From contig CACYWP010000010.1 of NCBI GenBank assembly GCA_902778135.1, positions 1 through 64,000 on the forward strand: 64,000 nt of DNA, written 5' to 3'. The position numbers and the translations under genes are program-made. The notes under the pieces were generated by a model, which searched no databases, was not told the DNA's origin, and saw only the letters and a list, made by a program, of their open reading frames with translations. The DNA comes from an uncultured Coriobacteriaceae bacterium (GTDB lineage: Bacteria; Actinomycetota; Coriobacteriia; Coriobacteriales; Atopobiaceae). Shown in pieces: positions 1 to 6,915 of this stretch (position 1 is its first letter; each line of letters begins with the position of its first letter).

Positions 1-210
1 TCGGTGGCACAGGCGGTCGGCGGGCTCTCCGTGCTCATCGACGAGAAGGCCAAGGACGGCTACGCGGTTGCCCTGCTGCGGCACACGCCCGAGGGAATGC
101 TGCTCGACAGGCTGCTCGAAAACCAGCAGGTCCTGCGCCAGCCCATCGTGCGCAACGGCCGCCAGGCGACGGTGGGCTACGCACCCGGGGTCTGGAAGAC
201 CTGGGAGTAG
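1..210 (+). CDS. ArsC/Spx-like reductase family protein, 3' fragment
   Basis: This is the C-terminal part of a gene whose start lies upstream of the window; the frame is open from the first base and ends at TAG 208-210. The last 30 residues (LLENQ, PIVRNGRQATVGY, VWKTWE) match the C-terminal signature of the arsenate-reductase-like thioredoxin-fold family (ArsC/YffB type), in which the Arg-containing loop follows a hydrophobic Pro. The N-terminal Cys motif that would separate a true arsenate reductase from the uncharacterised YffB/Spx-like branch is not in the window, so the reaction cannot be stated. A GC-rich stem (224-231 with 246-253) follows the stop. Family assignment is fairly secure, function is not. 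Confidence 0.7.
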   Translation, partial: SVAQAVGGLSVLIDEKAKDGYAVALLRHTPEGMLLDRLLENQQVLRQPIVRNGRQATVGYAPGVWKTWE

Positions 211-259
211 CCAACGGGCCGGAGCCGACGGCCCTTCCGGCACCCCCGTCGGCCCTCGG

Positions 260-388
260 TGGACGAAGTTGCGGATATGCGCGGTTCTTTCCGCACCAGC
301 GGAGTGGCGACAAGCCGCCAACTGGGCTTTTGCCCTATGACTACCCTGGCAACGCTCAGAGAACCGCGCATATCCGCAACTTCGTCCA
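260..388. repeat. 129-nt inverted-repeat element, family 2, copy 1
   Basis: Perfect inverted arms of 29 nt (260-288 and 360-388, beginning TGGACGAAGTT) enclose a 71-nt centre. A second element of exactly the same length (20282-20410) shares the arm ends, the TATGCGCGG block and, in the opposite orientation, a central block around AAAAGCCCAGTTG. No open reading frame is needed to explain it. It lies between an ArsC-like gene and the riboswitch upstream of the purine genes. It may be a MITE-like mobile element or a structured RNA/terminator. Confidence 0.75.
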
Positions 389-504
389 CAGTGATCCCGC
401 GACTCGGCCGCGAATGACCCGCAGCGGCCATGCCCATTTTGTAACATGTGCTTCCTGTAGGAAGGCGCCCGCGCATGCCACGTGCATGCTAGGGTGTCAG
501 GGAG

Positions 505-585
505 CAAGCGCGCTGTGACTGACGGATAGTCGTGGGCGACCACGGTGGAGCAGCGCCGCACATACGCCGACCGTCTGGGCAAGCC
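505..585 (+). promoter_or_regulatory. Candidate ZTP (pfl) riboswitch aptamer
   Basis: The leader of the purine gene pair carries features of the pfl/ZTP motif: a P1 helix (510-515 with 551-556), the stretch GTGACTGACGG at 515-525, a P2 hairpin (531-535 with 540-544) capped by the GNRA loop GCGA, GGAGC at 547-551, and the conserved CCGTCTGGGCA at 571-581. The family senses AICAR mono/triphosphate (ZMP/ZTP), which accumulates when 10-formyl-tetrahydrofolate is short. The second downstream gene encodes the enzyme that consumes ZMP, so the biological fit is strong. Assigned by eye; a covariance model search would settle it. Confidence 0.7.
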
Positions 586-612
586 TCGTCGTACAAGCGT
601 GGCTTGCCCTTT
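577..612 (+). terminator. Terminator hairpin overlapping the riboswitch (expression platform)
   Basis: GGGCAAGCC (577-585) pairs perfectly with GGCTTGCCC (601-609), followed by TTT. The left arm uses the GGGC of the aptamer's conserved CTGGGC element, so ligand-bound aptamer and terminator exclude each other. This is the layout expected of a transcriptional ON switch. Confidence 0.65.
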
Positions 613-645
613 GCATGGGCAGGCCAGAAACGAAGGGAGCCACCT

Positions 646-1281
646 ATGCAAGACCTCGTCAAGCTGCTCGAGGGCAACCCCTATCCCGGCCGTGGTCTGG
701 TCGTCGGACAGGGCGTCGTGTACTACTGGATCATGGGACGCAGCTTCAACAGCCGCAACCGCATCTTCGTCGAGACCGAGGACGGCATCCGCACCGAGGC
801 GCACCAGCCCGAGCTGGTCGAGGACCCCAGCCTCATCATCTACCACCCCGTCCGCACCATGGGCGACGACCTCGTCGTGACCAACGGCGACCAGACCGAC
901 ACCATCGTCGGGCAGGGCGACTTCATCAAGGGCTGCATGCTGCGCGAGTTCGAGCCCGATGACCCCAACTTCACCCCGCGCATCTCCGCGATTCTGCACG
1001 CCGACGGGTCCTTCGACCTCTCCATCCTCAAGCATCAGGAAAGCGGCCGCTGCCTGCGCGAGTTCTTCTGCTACGAGGGCGCCGACGAGGGTGCGGGCTA
1101 CTTCCTCTCCACCTACGACGGGGACGGCAACCCGCTGCCCACCTTCACCGGCGAGCCCATCGAGGTCAAGCTGCCCACTCCCGACGAGGTCTGGGCCGCC
1201 CTCAACGAGGACAACAAGATCAGCCTCTACACTAACGTTGCCGGTGACGTGAAGATCTACAACAAGCACCTCGGCGACTAA
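646..1281 (+). CDS. purO: IMP cyclohydrolase, PurO type
   Basis: Catalyses the last step of purine synthesis, ring closure of FAICAR to IMP. The 211-residue product has the features of the archaeal-type PurO family (PF07826): an N-terminal NPYPGRG block, SFNSRNR near residue 40, and a short single-domain length, quite unlike the MGS-like domain of bifunctional PurH. The ATG at 646 follows GAAGGGAG; the open frame extends further upstream, but that part is the riboswitch leader. The next gene supplies the preceding step, so the two together replace PurH. An 81-nt inverted repeat separates them. The symbol follows the archaeal name and is given on family resemblance. Confidence 0.8.
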   Translation: MQDLVKLLEGNPYPGRGLVVGQGVVYYWIMGRSFNSRNRIFVETEDGIRTEAHQPELVEDPSLIIYHPVRTMGDDLVVTNGDQTDTIVGQGDFIKGCMLREFEPDDPNFTPRISAILHADGSFDLSILKHQESGRCLREFFCYEGADEGAGYFLSTYDGDGNPLPTFTGEPIEVKLPTPDEVWAALNEDNKISLYTNVAGDVKIYNKHLGD

Positions 1282-1294
1282 CCGCCCACCTCAC

Positions 1295-1375
1295 GTTCGA
1301 CCGTCGGGGACGGTTCCCCGCGGTCGAAAGGTTATAGATGTTTCGACCGCGGGGAACCGTCCCCGACGGTCGAAC
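1295..1375. repeat. Long inverted repeat, family 1, complete copy
   Basis: Two perfect 35-nt arms (1295-1329 and 1341-1375; motif TTCGACCGTCGGGGACGG) flank the 11-nt loop GGTTATAGATG. Copies with the same architecture lie at 52713-52799 and 59210-59290, and partial copies at 43357, 50045, 50095 and 56054. This copy lies inside the purine operon between the two genes, so it cannot be a complete terminator if the genes are co-transcribed. Confidence 0.85.
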
Positions 1376-1399
1376 CACTCCAAGAGACAGGAGCACACC

Positions 1400-2581
1400 A
1401 TGAACGAGCTCGAGCTCAAGTACGGCATGAACCCCAACCAGAAGCCCTCCCGCATCTTCATGAAGGACGGCTCCGACCTGCCCATCAAGGTCCTGCAGGG
1501 CAAGCCCGGCTTCATCAACTTCCTGGACGCGCTGAACAGCTGGCAGCTCGTGCGCGACCTGAAGGAGGCCACCGGCCTACCGTGCGCCGCGTCGTTCAAG
1601 CACGTCAGCCCCGCTGGCGCCGCCGTGGGCACGCCGCTCTCCGACATCGACCGCCAGATCTACTTCGTCGGTGACAACCTGCCCGACCCCTCCCCCATCG
1701 CCTGCGCCTACATCCGCGCACGTGGCGCCGACCGCATGAGCAGCTACGGCGACTGGGCGGCACTGTCCGACATCTGCGACGCCGACACCGCCACCTACCT
1801 CAAGCCCGAGGTTTCCGATGGCATCATCGCGCCCGGCTACACCGAGGAGGCCCTGGCGATCCTGGCCCAGAAGAAGGGCGGCAACTACAACGTCGTCGAG
1901 ATCGACCCGACCTACGAGTGCGCCCCCATCGAGACCAAGGACGTCTTCGGCATCACCTTCGAGCAGGGCCACAACAACTACAAGGTCGACGCCGAGCTGG
2001 TCAGCAACTTCGTCACCCAGCGCACCGAGGTTCCCGAGAGCGCAATCCGCGACATGATCATCAGCCTCATCACGCTGAAGTACACCCAGTCCAACAGCGT
2101 GTGCTACGTCAAGGACGGCCAGGCCATCGGCGTCGGCGCAGGCCAGCAGAGCCGCGTGCACTGCACCCGTCTGGCAGGCAACAAGGCCGACACCTGGTAC
2201 CTGCGCCAGCATCCGAAGGTGCTGGGGCTACAGTTCGTCGAGGGCATCCGCCGCGCCAACCGCGACAACGCCATCGACGTCTACATCTCCGAGGAGCACG
2301 ACGATGTCCTGCGCGACGGCGAGTGGCAGAAGTGGTTCGCCGTTCGCCCCGACGTGCTGACCCGCGAGGAGAAGGCCGAGTGGATTGCCACCCAGACCGG
2401 CGTGACCTGCGGCTCTGACGCCTTCTTCCCGTTTGGCGACAACGTGGAGCGCTGCCACAAGTCCGGCGTCGAGTACATCGCCGAGCCCGGCGGATCCATC
2501 CGCGACGACAACGTCATCGAGACCGCCGACAAGTACGGGATCGCCATGGCCTTCACCGGCATGCGCCTGTTCCATCACTAG
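1400..2581 (+). CDS. purH: AICAR transformylase (stand-alone purH C-terminal activity)
   Basis: Transfers the formyl group of 10-formyl-tetrahydrofolate to AICAR to give FAICAR. The 393-residue product begins directly with the transformylase fold (LKYGMNPNQKP, then QGKPGFINFLDALNSWQLV), carries the catalytic-type KHVSPAGAAVG block near residue 75 and GQQSRVHCTRLAG near residue 250, and ends MAFTGMRLFHH as PurH proteins do. It lacks the N-terminal IMP cyclohydrolase domain; that job falls to the upstream gene. The start at 1400 follows AGAGACAGGAG. A strong terminator follows at 2611-2646. Stand-alone transformylases of this kind are known in several anaerobic lineages. Confidence 0.92.
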   Translation: MNELELKYGMNPNQKPSRIFMKDGSDLPIKVLQGKPGFINFLDALNSWQLVRDLKEATGLPCAASFKHVSPAGAAVGTPLSDIDRQIYFVGDNLPDPSPIACAYIRARGADRMSSYGDWAALSDICDADTATYLKPEVSDGIIAPGYTEEALAILAQKKGGNYNVVEIDPTYECAPIETKDVFGITFEQGHNNYKVDAELVSNFVTQRTEVPESAIRDMIISLITLKYTQSNSVCYVKDGQAIGVGAGQQSRVHCTRLAGNKADTWYLRQHPKVLGLQFVEGIRRANRDNAIDVYISEEHDDVLRDGEWQKWFAVRPDVLTREEKAEWIATQTGVTCGSDAFFPFGDNVERCHKSGVEYIAEPGGSIRDDNVIETADKYGIAMAFTGMRLFHH

Positions 2582-2610
2582 GATTCGCGCACAGACGCGC
2601 CGCAACCAGG

Positions 2611-2646
2611 CCCGGCAGGAGGCAGACAGCCCCTGCCGGGTCTCTT
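2611..2646 (+). terminator. Rho-independent terminator of the purine operon
   Basis: CCCGGCAGG (2611-2619) pairs perfectly with CCTGCCGGG (2632-2640), followed by TCTCTTTC, 30 nt after the transformylase stop codon. Confidence 0.8.
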
Positions 2647-2712
2647 TCTGCCCCCAAACCAGTTCGAATCGCCCATCGCATGGTGTCCCCACCTCGCCGC
2701 GGAGCCAGCGCG

Positions 2713-2880
2713 CCGAAAGTGTTCAAGAAATCCCGTTAGTCAGTAGATCTACCTGCCGTCCGAATGGTGCAGGGCTGCATGAGATTCGAATCGTCGCAGC
2801 TAGAAGTGATATAAGTATTTAAACCATATCGTTATGCGCAAACAGATTACTGACTAACGGGATTTCCTGAACACTTTCGG
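2713..2880. repeat. 168-nt inverted-repeat element, family 3
   Basis: Arms of 33 nt (2713-2745 and 2848-2880, reading CCGAAAGTGTTCA then ATCCCGTTAGTCAGTA) match with a single difference and enclose a 102-nt AT-richer centre without a convincing gene. It lies between convergently transcribed genes (purH and the RsmJ-like gene). Only one copy is in the window. It may be a MITE or a bidirectional structural element. Nothing else is evident in the 445-nt gap 2582-3026 except the purH terminator upstream and a small GC-rich stem near 2993-3010. Confidence 0.75.
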
Positions 2881-3026
2881 CCTTCGCCACACGCAAGTCG
2901 GCCTGCAACGCCGCAAACAGCCCGCAGCGGCTCGGCACAGCTTGCCGAAAGCGACCCAGCAGGACTCCCTATTGTCGTTTTGGATTGCAGGAGGCCCCGT
3001 GCCTCGGAGGACAGGGAGTACGCCCG

Positions 3027-3689
3027 TCAGCCGACGGGCACGTAGGTGTCGTAGCGGACGACCTTGCCCGACAGCGAGCTGCTGGGCTTGGCCCCCGCCA
3101 GATGCGGCCCCTTCAGCGGGCGCTTCACCACGACCTTGTGCCGAGCGGCACCCAACGCCGCCTCAAGCAGCGCCCCCTCGCTGTCACAGGGCCGCTCCAA
3201 CCGCTGGAACAGCTGCAGCTTCTTGTTGGTGGCGCCACGCTTGCGCCGCTCGGGAAACATCGGGTCGAGAAACACGAGGTCGGGCGACGTCCCCATGGTC
3301 CGCAGGCCTGCGACGCCATCGCCCTCCACCAGATGCATGCGCCTGGCATGGGCCGCCAGCGCCTCGTCGAGGCGAGCCCGGCGCAGCGCGTCCGCCAGCA
3401 GCGCCGCGATGACCGCATCGCGCTCGAACAGCGTCACCTCGAAGCCCGCCGCCGCCAGCAGCAGCGCATCCTCCCCCAGTCCCGCCGTCGCATCGACCGC
3501 CGTCGGCGCGGCGGCACCTCTCACGCGAGCCGCCCGCACGAGCAGCTCGCGTCGCAGGTTGGCCGGCCTCAGCCGTGGCAGCATGCGGGACAGGTCGCCC
3601 CGCAGCTCCATGCCGTCGCCCACCAGCGCCAGGCCACGCTCGTCCTCGCGCAGCTCGAGGCCCTCGGGCAACGTCAGGGCGGACGGCAC
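3027..3689 (-). CDS. rsmJ: RsmJ-like 16S rRNA guanine methyltransferase
   Basis: Class I SAM-dependent methyltransferase of the RsmJ family, which methylates N2 of a guanine in helix 45 region of 16S rRNA. In the 220-residue product the SAM-binding motif I is VDATAGLGEDALLLA (residues 65-79), an acidic motif II FERD follows at 88-91, and the family-specific LDPMFPERRK lies at 141-150 with a Lys-rich stretch behind it. VVVKRP near the C-terminus is also typical. It starts with GTG at 3689, overlapping by one base the TAG of the upstream deformylase-like gene, so the two are translationally coupled. Assigned from motifs; exact target nucleotide is by family analogy. Confidence 0.8.
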   Translation of the reverse strand: MPSALTLPEGLELREDERGLALVGDGMELRGDLSRMLPRLRPANLRRELLVRAARVRGAAAPTAVDATAGLGEDALLLAAAGFEVTLFERDAVIAALLADALRRARLDEALAAHARRMHLVEGDGVAGLRTMGTSPDLVFLDPMFPERRKRGATNKKLQLFQRLERPCDSEGALLEAALGAARHKVVVKRPLKGPHLAGAKPSSSLSGKVVRYDTYVPVG

Positions 3690-4108
3690 TAGACCAGCTT
3701 GCCGTTGCAGTGGTCCACCATGTGCTGGATCATCTGGGCGATCCAGCCGGTGAAGTCGCGGCGGCGCTGCTTGAACTCGCCGTCGACCAGCTCGTCATAG
3801 GTCACCTTGACCTTTGCGTAGCGCGTGACCTTGGAGTACTCGTCGCGGGTCATGCAGCCCTCGACGACGCGCGTCGGACGTATGCCCATCAGGACCTTGG
3901 GGTTGTACAGGACGTGGGCGACGTCGTCGTCATCGATGTATATGGCGACCGCCTTGGTCTGACCGATCTGGTTGGCCGCAAGGCACGAGCAGTCGTCCAG
4001 CGAGCGCGCCGTGTCGATGAGGTCCTGTGCCAGGTCCGCGTCCTCCGGCGTCGCCTTCTCGCACACCTGCGACAGTATTGCCTCGTCCTTTACCAGATCC
4101 CTAATCAT
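3689..4108 (-). CDS. Peptide deformylase-like protein without the catalytic Glu
   Basis: A 139-residue member of the peptide deformylase fold. Three family motifs are recognisable: the Gln motif CLAANQIG (42-49, Gln47), the Cys metal-ligand motif EGCMTRDE (83-90, Cys85), and the zinc-binding helix QHMVDHCNG (128-136). His129, His133 and Cys85 can still bind metal, but the general base expected at position 130 (HExxH) is Met, and the usual EGCLS is EGCMT. Removal of N-terminal formyl groups is therefore doubtful. The start at ATG 4108 has GAAAGGAAAG upstream. It is coupled to the RsmJ-like gene. It might be a degenerate paralogue or a metal-dependent protein with another role. Confidence 0.75.
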   Translation of the reverse strand: MIRDLVKDEAILSQVCEKATPEDADLAQDLIDTARSLDDCSCLAANQIGQTKAVAIYIDDDDVAHVLYNPKVLMGIRPTRVVEGCMTRDEYSKVTRYAKVKVTYDELVDGEFKQRRRDFTGWIAQMIQHMVDHCNGKLV

Positions 4109-4233
4109 GAGCTTTCCTTTCGAAGTCAGGGGCGTCCCGCCCCAGTATCCTAGCGCACGTCCAGCCGTCCGTACCCGCTCGTCCCCCGCGCGCGACAGAC
4201 CCGCCATCGTCGCGCGGCACGACCGGGCGGACC

Positions 4234-5019
4234 CTATTCCAGGTATCGGTCGCGCAGCGCGGCCAACGCCGTCCCATCCAGGCCAAACTCCTGCAAGAAG
4301 TAGTCTTCGCGCGTCGCATGGCGCTCGTCGACGGCCGCAAGCGCCGCCAGCAGGTCGCCCTCGCTCACGCTGTTGACCTTCGCCCAGCGCTCGCGGTCGG
4401 CTCCCTGCAGGTGGGGCGGCAGGTCGTCCGGCATGTTGTTGATGATGTCGGCCCGGTAGGAGTTGGTCAGCAGGAACTCCCACACGATCCGCTCGTCGGG
4501 CACGCCCAGCAGCGTCAACACCACCGCGGCGCACACCCCCGTGCGGTCCTTGCCGGCGGTGCAATGGAAGTAGAGCGGGGCCTGTCCCGCAGCCATGCGC
4601 TCGACCAGAGCATGCACGGCGGGGTTGCCGAACATCATCGAGCCGTACAGCCTGCTCATGAAGGTCTCCGGACTGTCGGCGATCTGCTCGGAGATGCGGT
4701 CGATGCCCGCGGGAGAGAAGTCGACCTCCCTGCCCTGGCTGTCATACATCCCGGAGATGCGCAGGTACTCGGCCCCGTCGGGCACGTAGTCGTCCTGCCC
4801 GTCCGCTTCGCCGGTCGCCCGCAGGTCCAAGACCAGCCGCAGGCCCAGGCCGTCGATGCGGCGGCGCTCCGCCTCGCCAAGCCCCACCAGAGAGCTGCCC
4901 CGAAAGAGCAGCCCGTGACGCACCGCACGCCCGTCGGCTCCCTCCAGCCCGCCCAGGTCGCGCAGCCCCAACGTGTCACGAAAGCCCGGCACATAGCCGG
5001 GAAGCGTCGTCAGATCCAT
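4234..5019 (-). CDS. Tyrosine phosphatase (bacterial Y_phosphatase3 family)
   Basis: Dual-specificity-like protein tyrosine phosphatase of 261 residues. The phosphate-binding loop is HCTAGKDRTG, with nucleophile Cys153 and Arg159 in the CX5R pattern. A conserved LVLDLRATGE segment (63-71) and the N-terminal FRDTLGLRDLGG block are typical of the PF13350 family, whose members include secreted or cytoplasmic phosphatases acting on phosphotyrosine or phosphoinositides. No signal peptide is seen, so it is probably cytoplasmic. ATG 5019 follows GGGACGGAGGG. It reads in the same direction as the deformylase-like gene, 125 nt away, and divergently from the peptidase gene. The substrate is unknown. 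Confidence 0.85.
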   Translation of the reverse strand: MDLTTLPGYVPGFRDTLGLRDLGGLEGADGRAVRHGLLFRGSSLVGLGEAERRRIDGLGLRLVLDLRATGEADGQDDYVPDGAEYLRISGMYDSQGREVDFSPAGIDRISEQIADSPETFMSRLYGSMMFGNPAVHALVERMAAGQAPLYFHCTAGKDRTGVCAAVVLTLLGVPDERIVWEFLLTNSYRADIINNMPDDLPPHLQGADRERWAKVNSVSEGDLLAALAAVDERHATREDYFLQEFGLDGTALAALRDRYLE

Positions 5020-5043
5020 CCCTCACGCCCTCCGTCCCGAACG

Positions 5044-5088
5044 GCTGCCCCTCGCGGGTGGGCCGTCAGCCCGCCCGCGAGGGGCAGC
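5044..5088. repeat. 20-bp inverted repeat between divergent genes
   Basis: Arms 5044-5063 and 5069-5088 (GCTGCCCCTCGCGGGTGGGC) pair with one G-T and a 5-nt loop. It lies only 25 nt upstream of the phosphatase start, in its probable 5' untranslated region, and there is no T-run on either side, so a regulatory hairpin is likelier than a terminator. Confidence 0.6.
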
Positions 5089-5202
5089 TTCGCATGCACC
5101 CATCCTAGCAGAGGCCCAAGATGCCGCCACCGACTCGCATCGATATCGCCTACCATGGTGAATCGTGAAAAAAGAACCGAATGAAGCAACGAGAGGAAGT
5201 CC

Positions 5203-6915
5203 ATGGACAACATCAAGTTTTCCGAGATGCCCTACGAGCGCCCCATCCTTCCGAAGATGCAGGAGGCACTGATCGAGCTGACCGAACGCGTCGCCGAGGC
5301 GACCGACTACTCGGTCGTCCGTGAGGCCTACCTCGAGCACTCACGGCTGGAGGCCGACTACCAGACCTTGGCGAACCTCTCCTACATCCGCCACTCCATC
5401 GACACGCGTGACAGCTTCTACGAGGCCGAGAACGACTTCTGGAACGACGCCATCCCCCAGCTGCAGGAGTGGGAGAGCAGCTGGAAGCAGGCGCTGCTCG
5501 TTCATCCCCTGCGCCATGCCCTGGAGGAGGAGTTTGGCACGCTGGACCTGCTCAACGCCGAGATCGAGGAGCGCGCCTTCTCGCCCGAGATCGTCGGCGA
5601 CCTGCAGCGCGAGAACCACCTGACCCACGAGTACGCGCGCCTGATCGCCTCCGCCCAGATTCCCTTCGAGGGCGGCACCTACACCATCGCCCAGCTGGGT
5701 CCCTTCAAGAGCGACCCCGACGACGCGCGTCGCCTGGCCGCCTGGAAGGCCGAGGGCACCTGGTACAAGCAGCACCAGGGTGACCTCGACCGCATCTACG
5801 ACCAGCTGGTGCACCTGCGCGATGGCATGGGTCGCAAGCTGGGCCACGACGGCTTCATCCCCATGGGCTACGACCGCATGACGCGCAACTGCTACGACCA
5901 GGGCGACGTCGAGCGCTACCGCGCGTCCGTCGTCAAGTACCTGGTGCCCCTGTGCGAGCGCATCTACCGCGACCAGGCCGAACGCCTGGGCTTTGCCTAT
6001 CCGCTGAGCTACGCCGACATGGCGCTGATGTTCCGCTCCGGCAACCCGCGCCCGCAGGGCACGCCCGACGAGATCCTGGCCCAGGGTCGTCGCTTCTACG
6101 ACGAGCTCTCGCCCGAGTCGGGCGAGTTCTTCCGCCGCATGCTGGACCAGGAGCTGCTGGACGTGCTGGCACGCGATGGCAAGGAGGGCGGCGGCTACTG
6201 CGAGAGCCTCTACTCCTACCACATGCCCTTCATCTTCGCCAACTTCAACGGGACCCAGGGAGACGTCGAGGTCATCACCCACGAGGCCGGCCACGCCTTC
6301 GCCTCCTACCTCAACCGCGACCGCACGCCCATCTCCTACGTCTGGCCGAGCATGGAGGCCTGCGAGGTCCACTCGATGTCGATGGAGTTCTTCGCCTGGC
6401 CGTGGGCCGAGGGCTTCTTCGGTCCCGACACGCGCAAGTACCTCTACAGCCACCTTCACGGCGGGCTGACCTTCATCCCCTACGGGACGATGGTCGACCA
6501 CTTCCAGCACATCGTCTACGAGCGTCCGGACATGACCCCGGCCGAGCGTCACGGGGTCTGGCGCGAGCTGCTGGGCACCTACATGCCATGGGTGCGCCTG
6601 GACGGCGACATCCCCTTCTACGCAGACGGCGAGGGATGGCAGCGCCAGCTGCACATCTACGAGCTGCCGTTCTACTACATCGACTACTGCCTGGCCCAGA
6701 CCGTCGCGCTCCAGTTCTGGACGCTGATCCAGGAGGACTTCGACAACGCCTGGAACCACTACATGGCCTACACGCGCCCGGGCGGCACCAAGACCTTCGT
6801 CGAGCTGCTGGAAGGCGCCGACCTGACCAGCCCCTTCGACGAGGAGTGCCTGCGTGGGGTCTGCGAGCGCGCCGACGCGTGGCTGGAGGCGTACGACCTG
6901 ACGGGCATCGAATGA
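5203..6915 (+). CDS. M3 family oligoendopeptidase
   Basis: Cytoplasmic zinc metallopeptidase of the PepF/M3 type, which cuts short peptides internally. The 570-residue length fits the TIGR02289-like branch. The zinc motif HEAGH is at residues 360-364 with the third ligand probably Glu388 in SMEACEVHS; the downstream YGTMVDHFQHIVYERP block and the Tyr-rich YELPFYYIDYCLAQ near residue 490 are typical of substrate binding. There is no signal peptide. ATG 5203 follows GAGAGGAAG. It lies just upstream of two oligopeptide importers, so it could digest peptides they bring in. Its stop overlaps the start of the next gene (ATGA). Confidence 0.93.
   Translation: MDNIKFSEMPYERPILPKMQEALIELTERVAEATDYSVVREAYLEHSRLEADYQTLANLSYIRHSIDTRDSFYEAENDFWNDAIPQLQEWESSWKQALLVHPLRHALEEEFGTLDLLNAEIEERAFSPEIVGDLQRENHLTHEYARLIASAQIPFEGGTYTIAQLGPFKSDPDDARRLAAWKAEGTWYKQHQGDLDRIYDQLVHLRDGMGRKLGHDGFIPMGYDRMTRNCYDQGDVERYRASVVKYLVPLCERIYRDQAERLGFAYPLSYADMALMFRSGNPRPQGTPDEILAQGRRFYDELSPESGEFFRRMLDQELLDVLARDGKEGGGYCESLYSYHMPFIFANFNGTQGDVEVITHEAGHAFASYLNRDRTPISYVWPSMEACEVHSMSMEFFAWPWAEGFFGPDTRKYLYSHLHGGLTFIPYGTMVDHFQHIVYERPDMTPAERHGVWRELLGTYMPWVRLDGDIPFYADGEGWQRQLHIYELPFYYIDYCLAQTVALQFWTLIQEDFDNAWNHYMAYTRPGGTKTFVELLEGADLTSPFDEECLRGVCERADAWLEAYDLTGIE

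Noticed and set aside
2650..2800. GTTCGAATC-like sequences resembling a tRNA T-loop (2661 and 2783)
   Set aside because: No acceptor stem, D-arm or anticodon arm could be folded around them; the second lies within the family 3 element.
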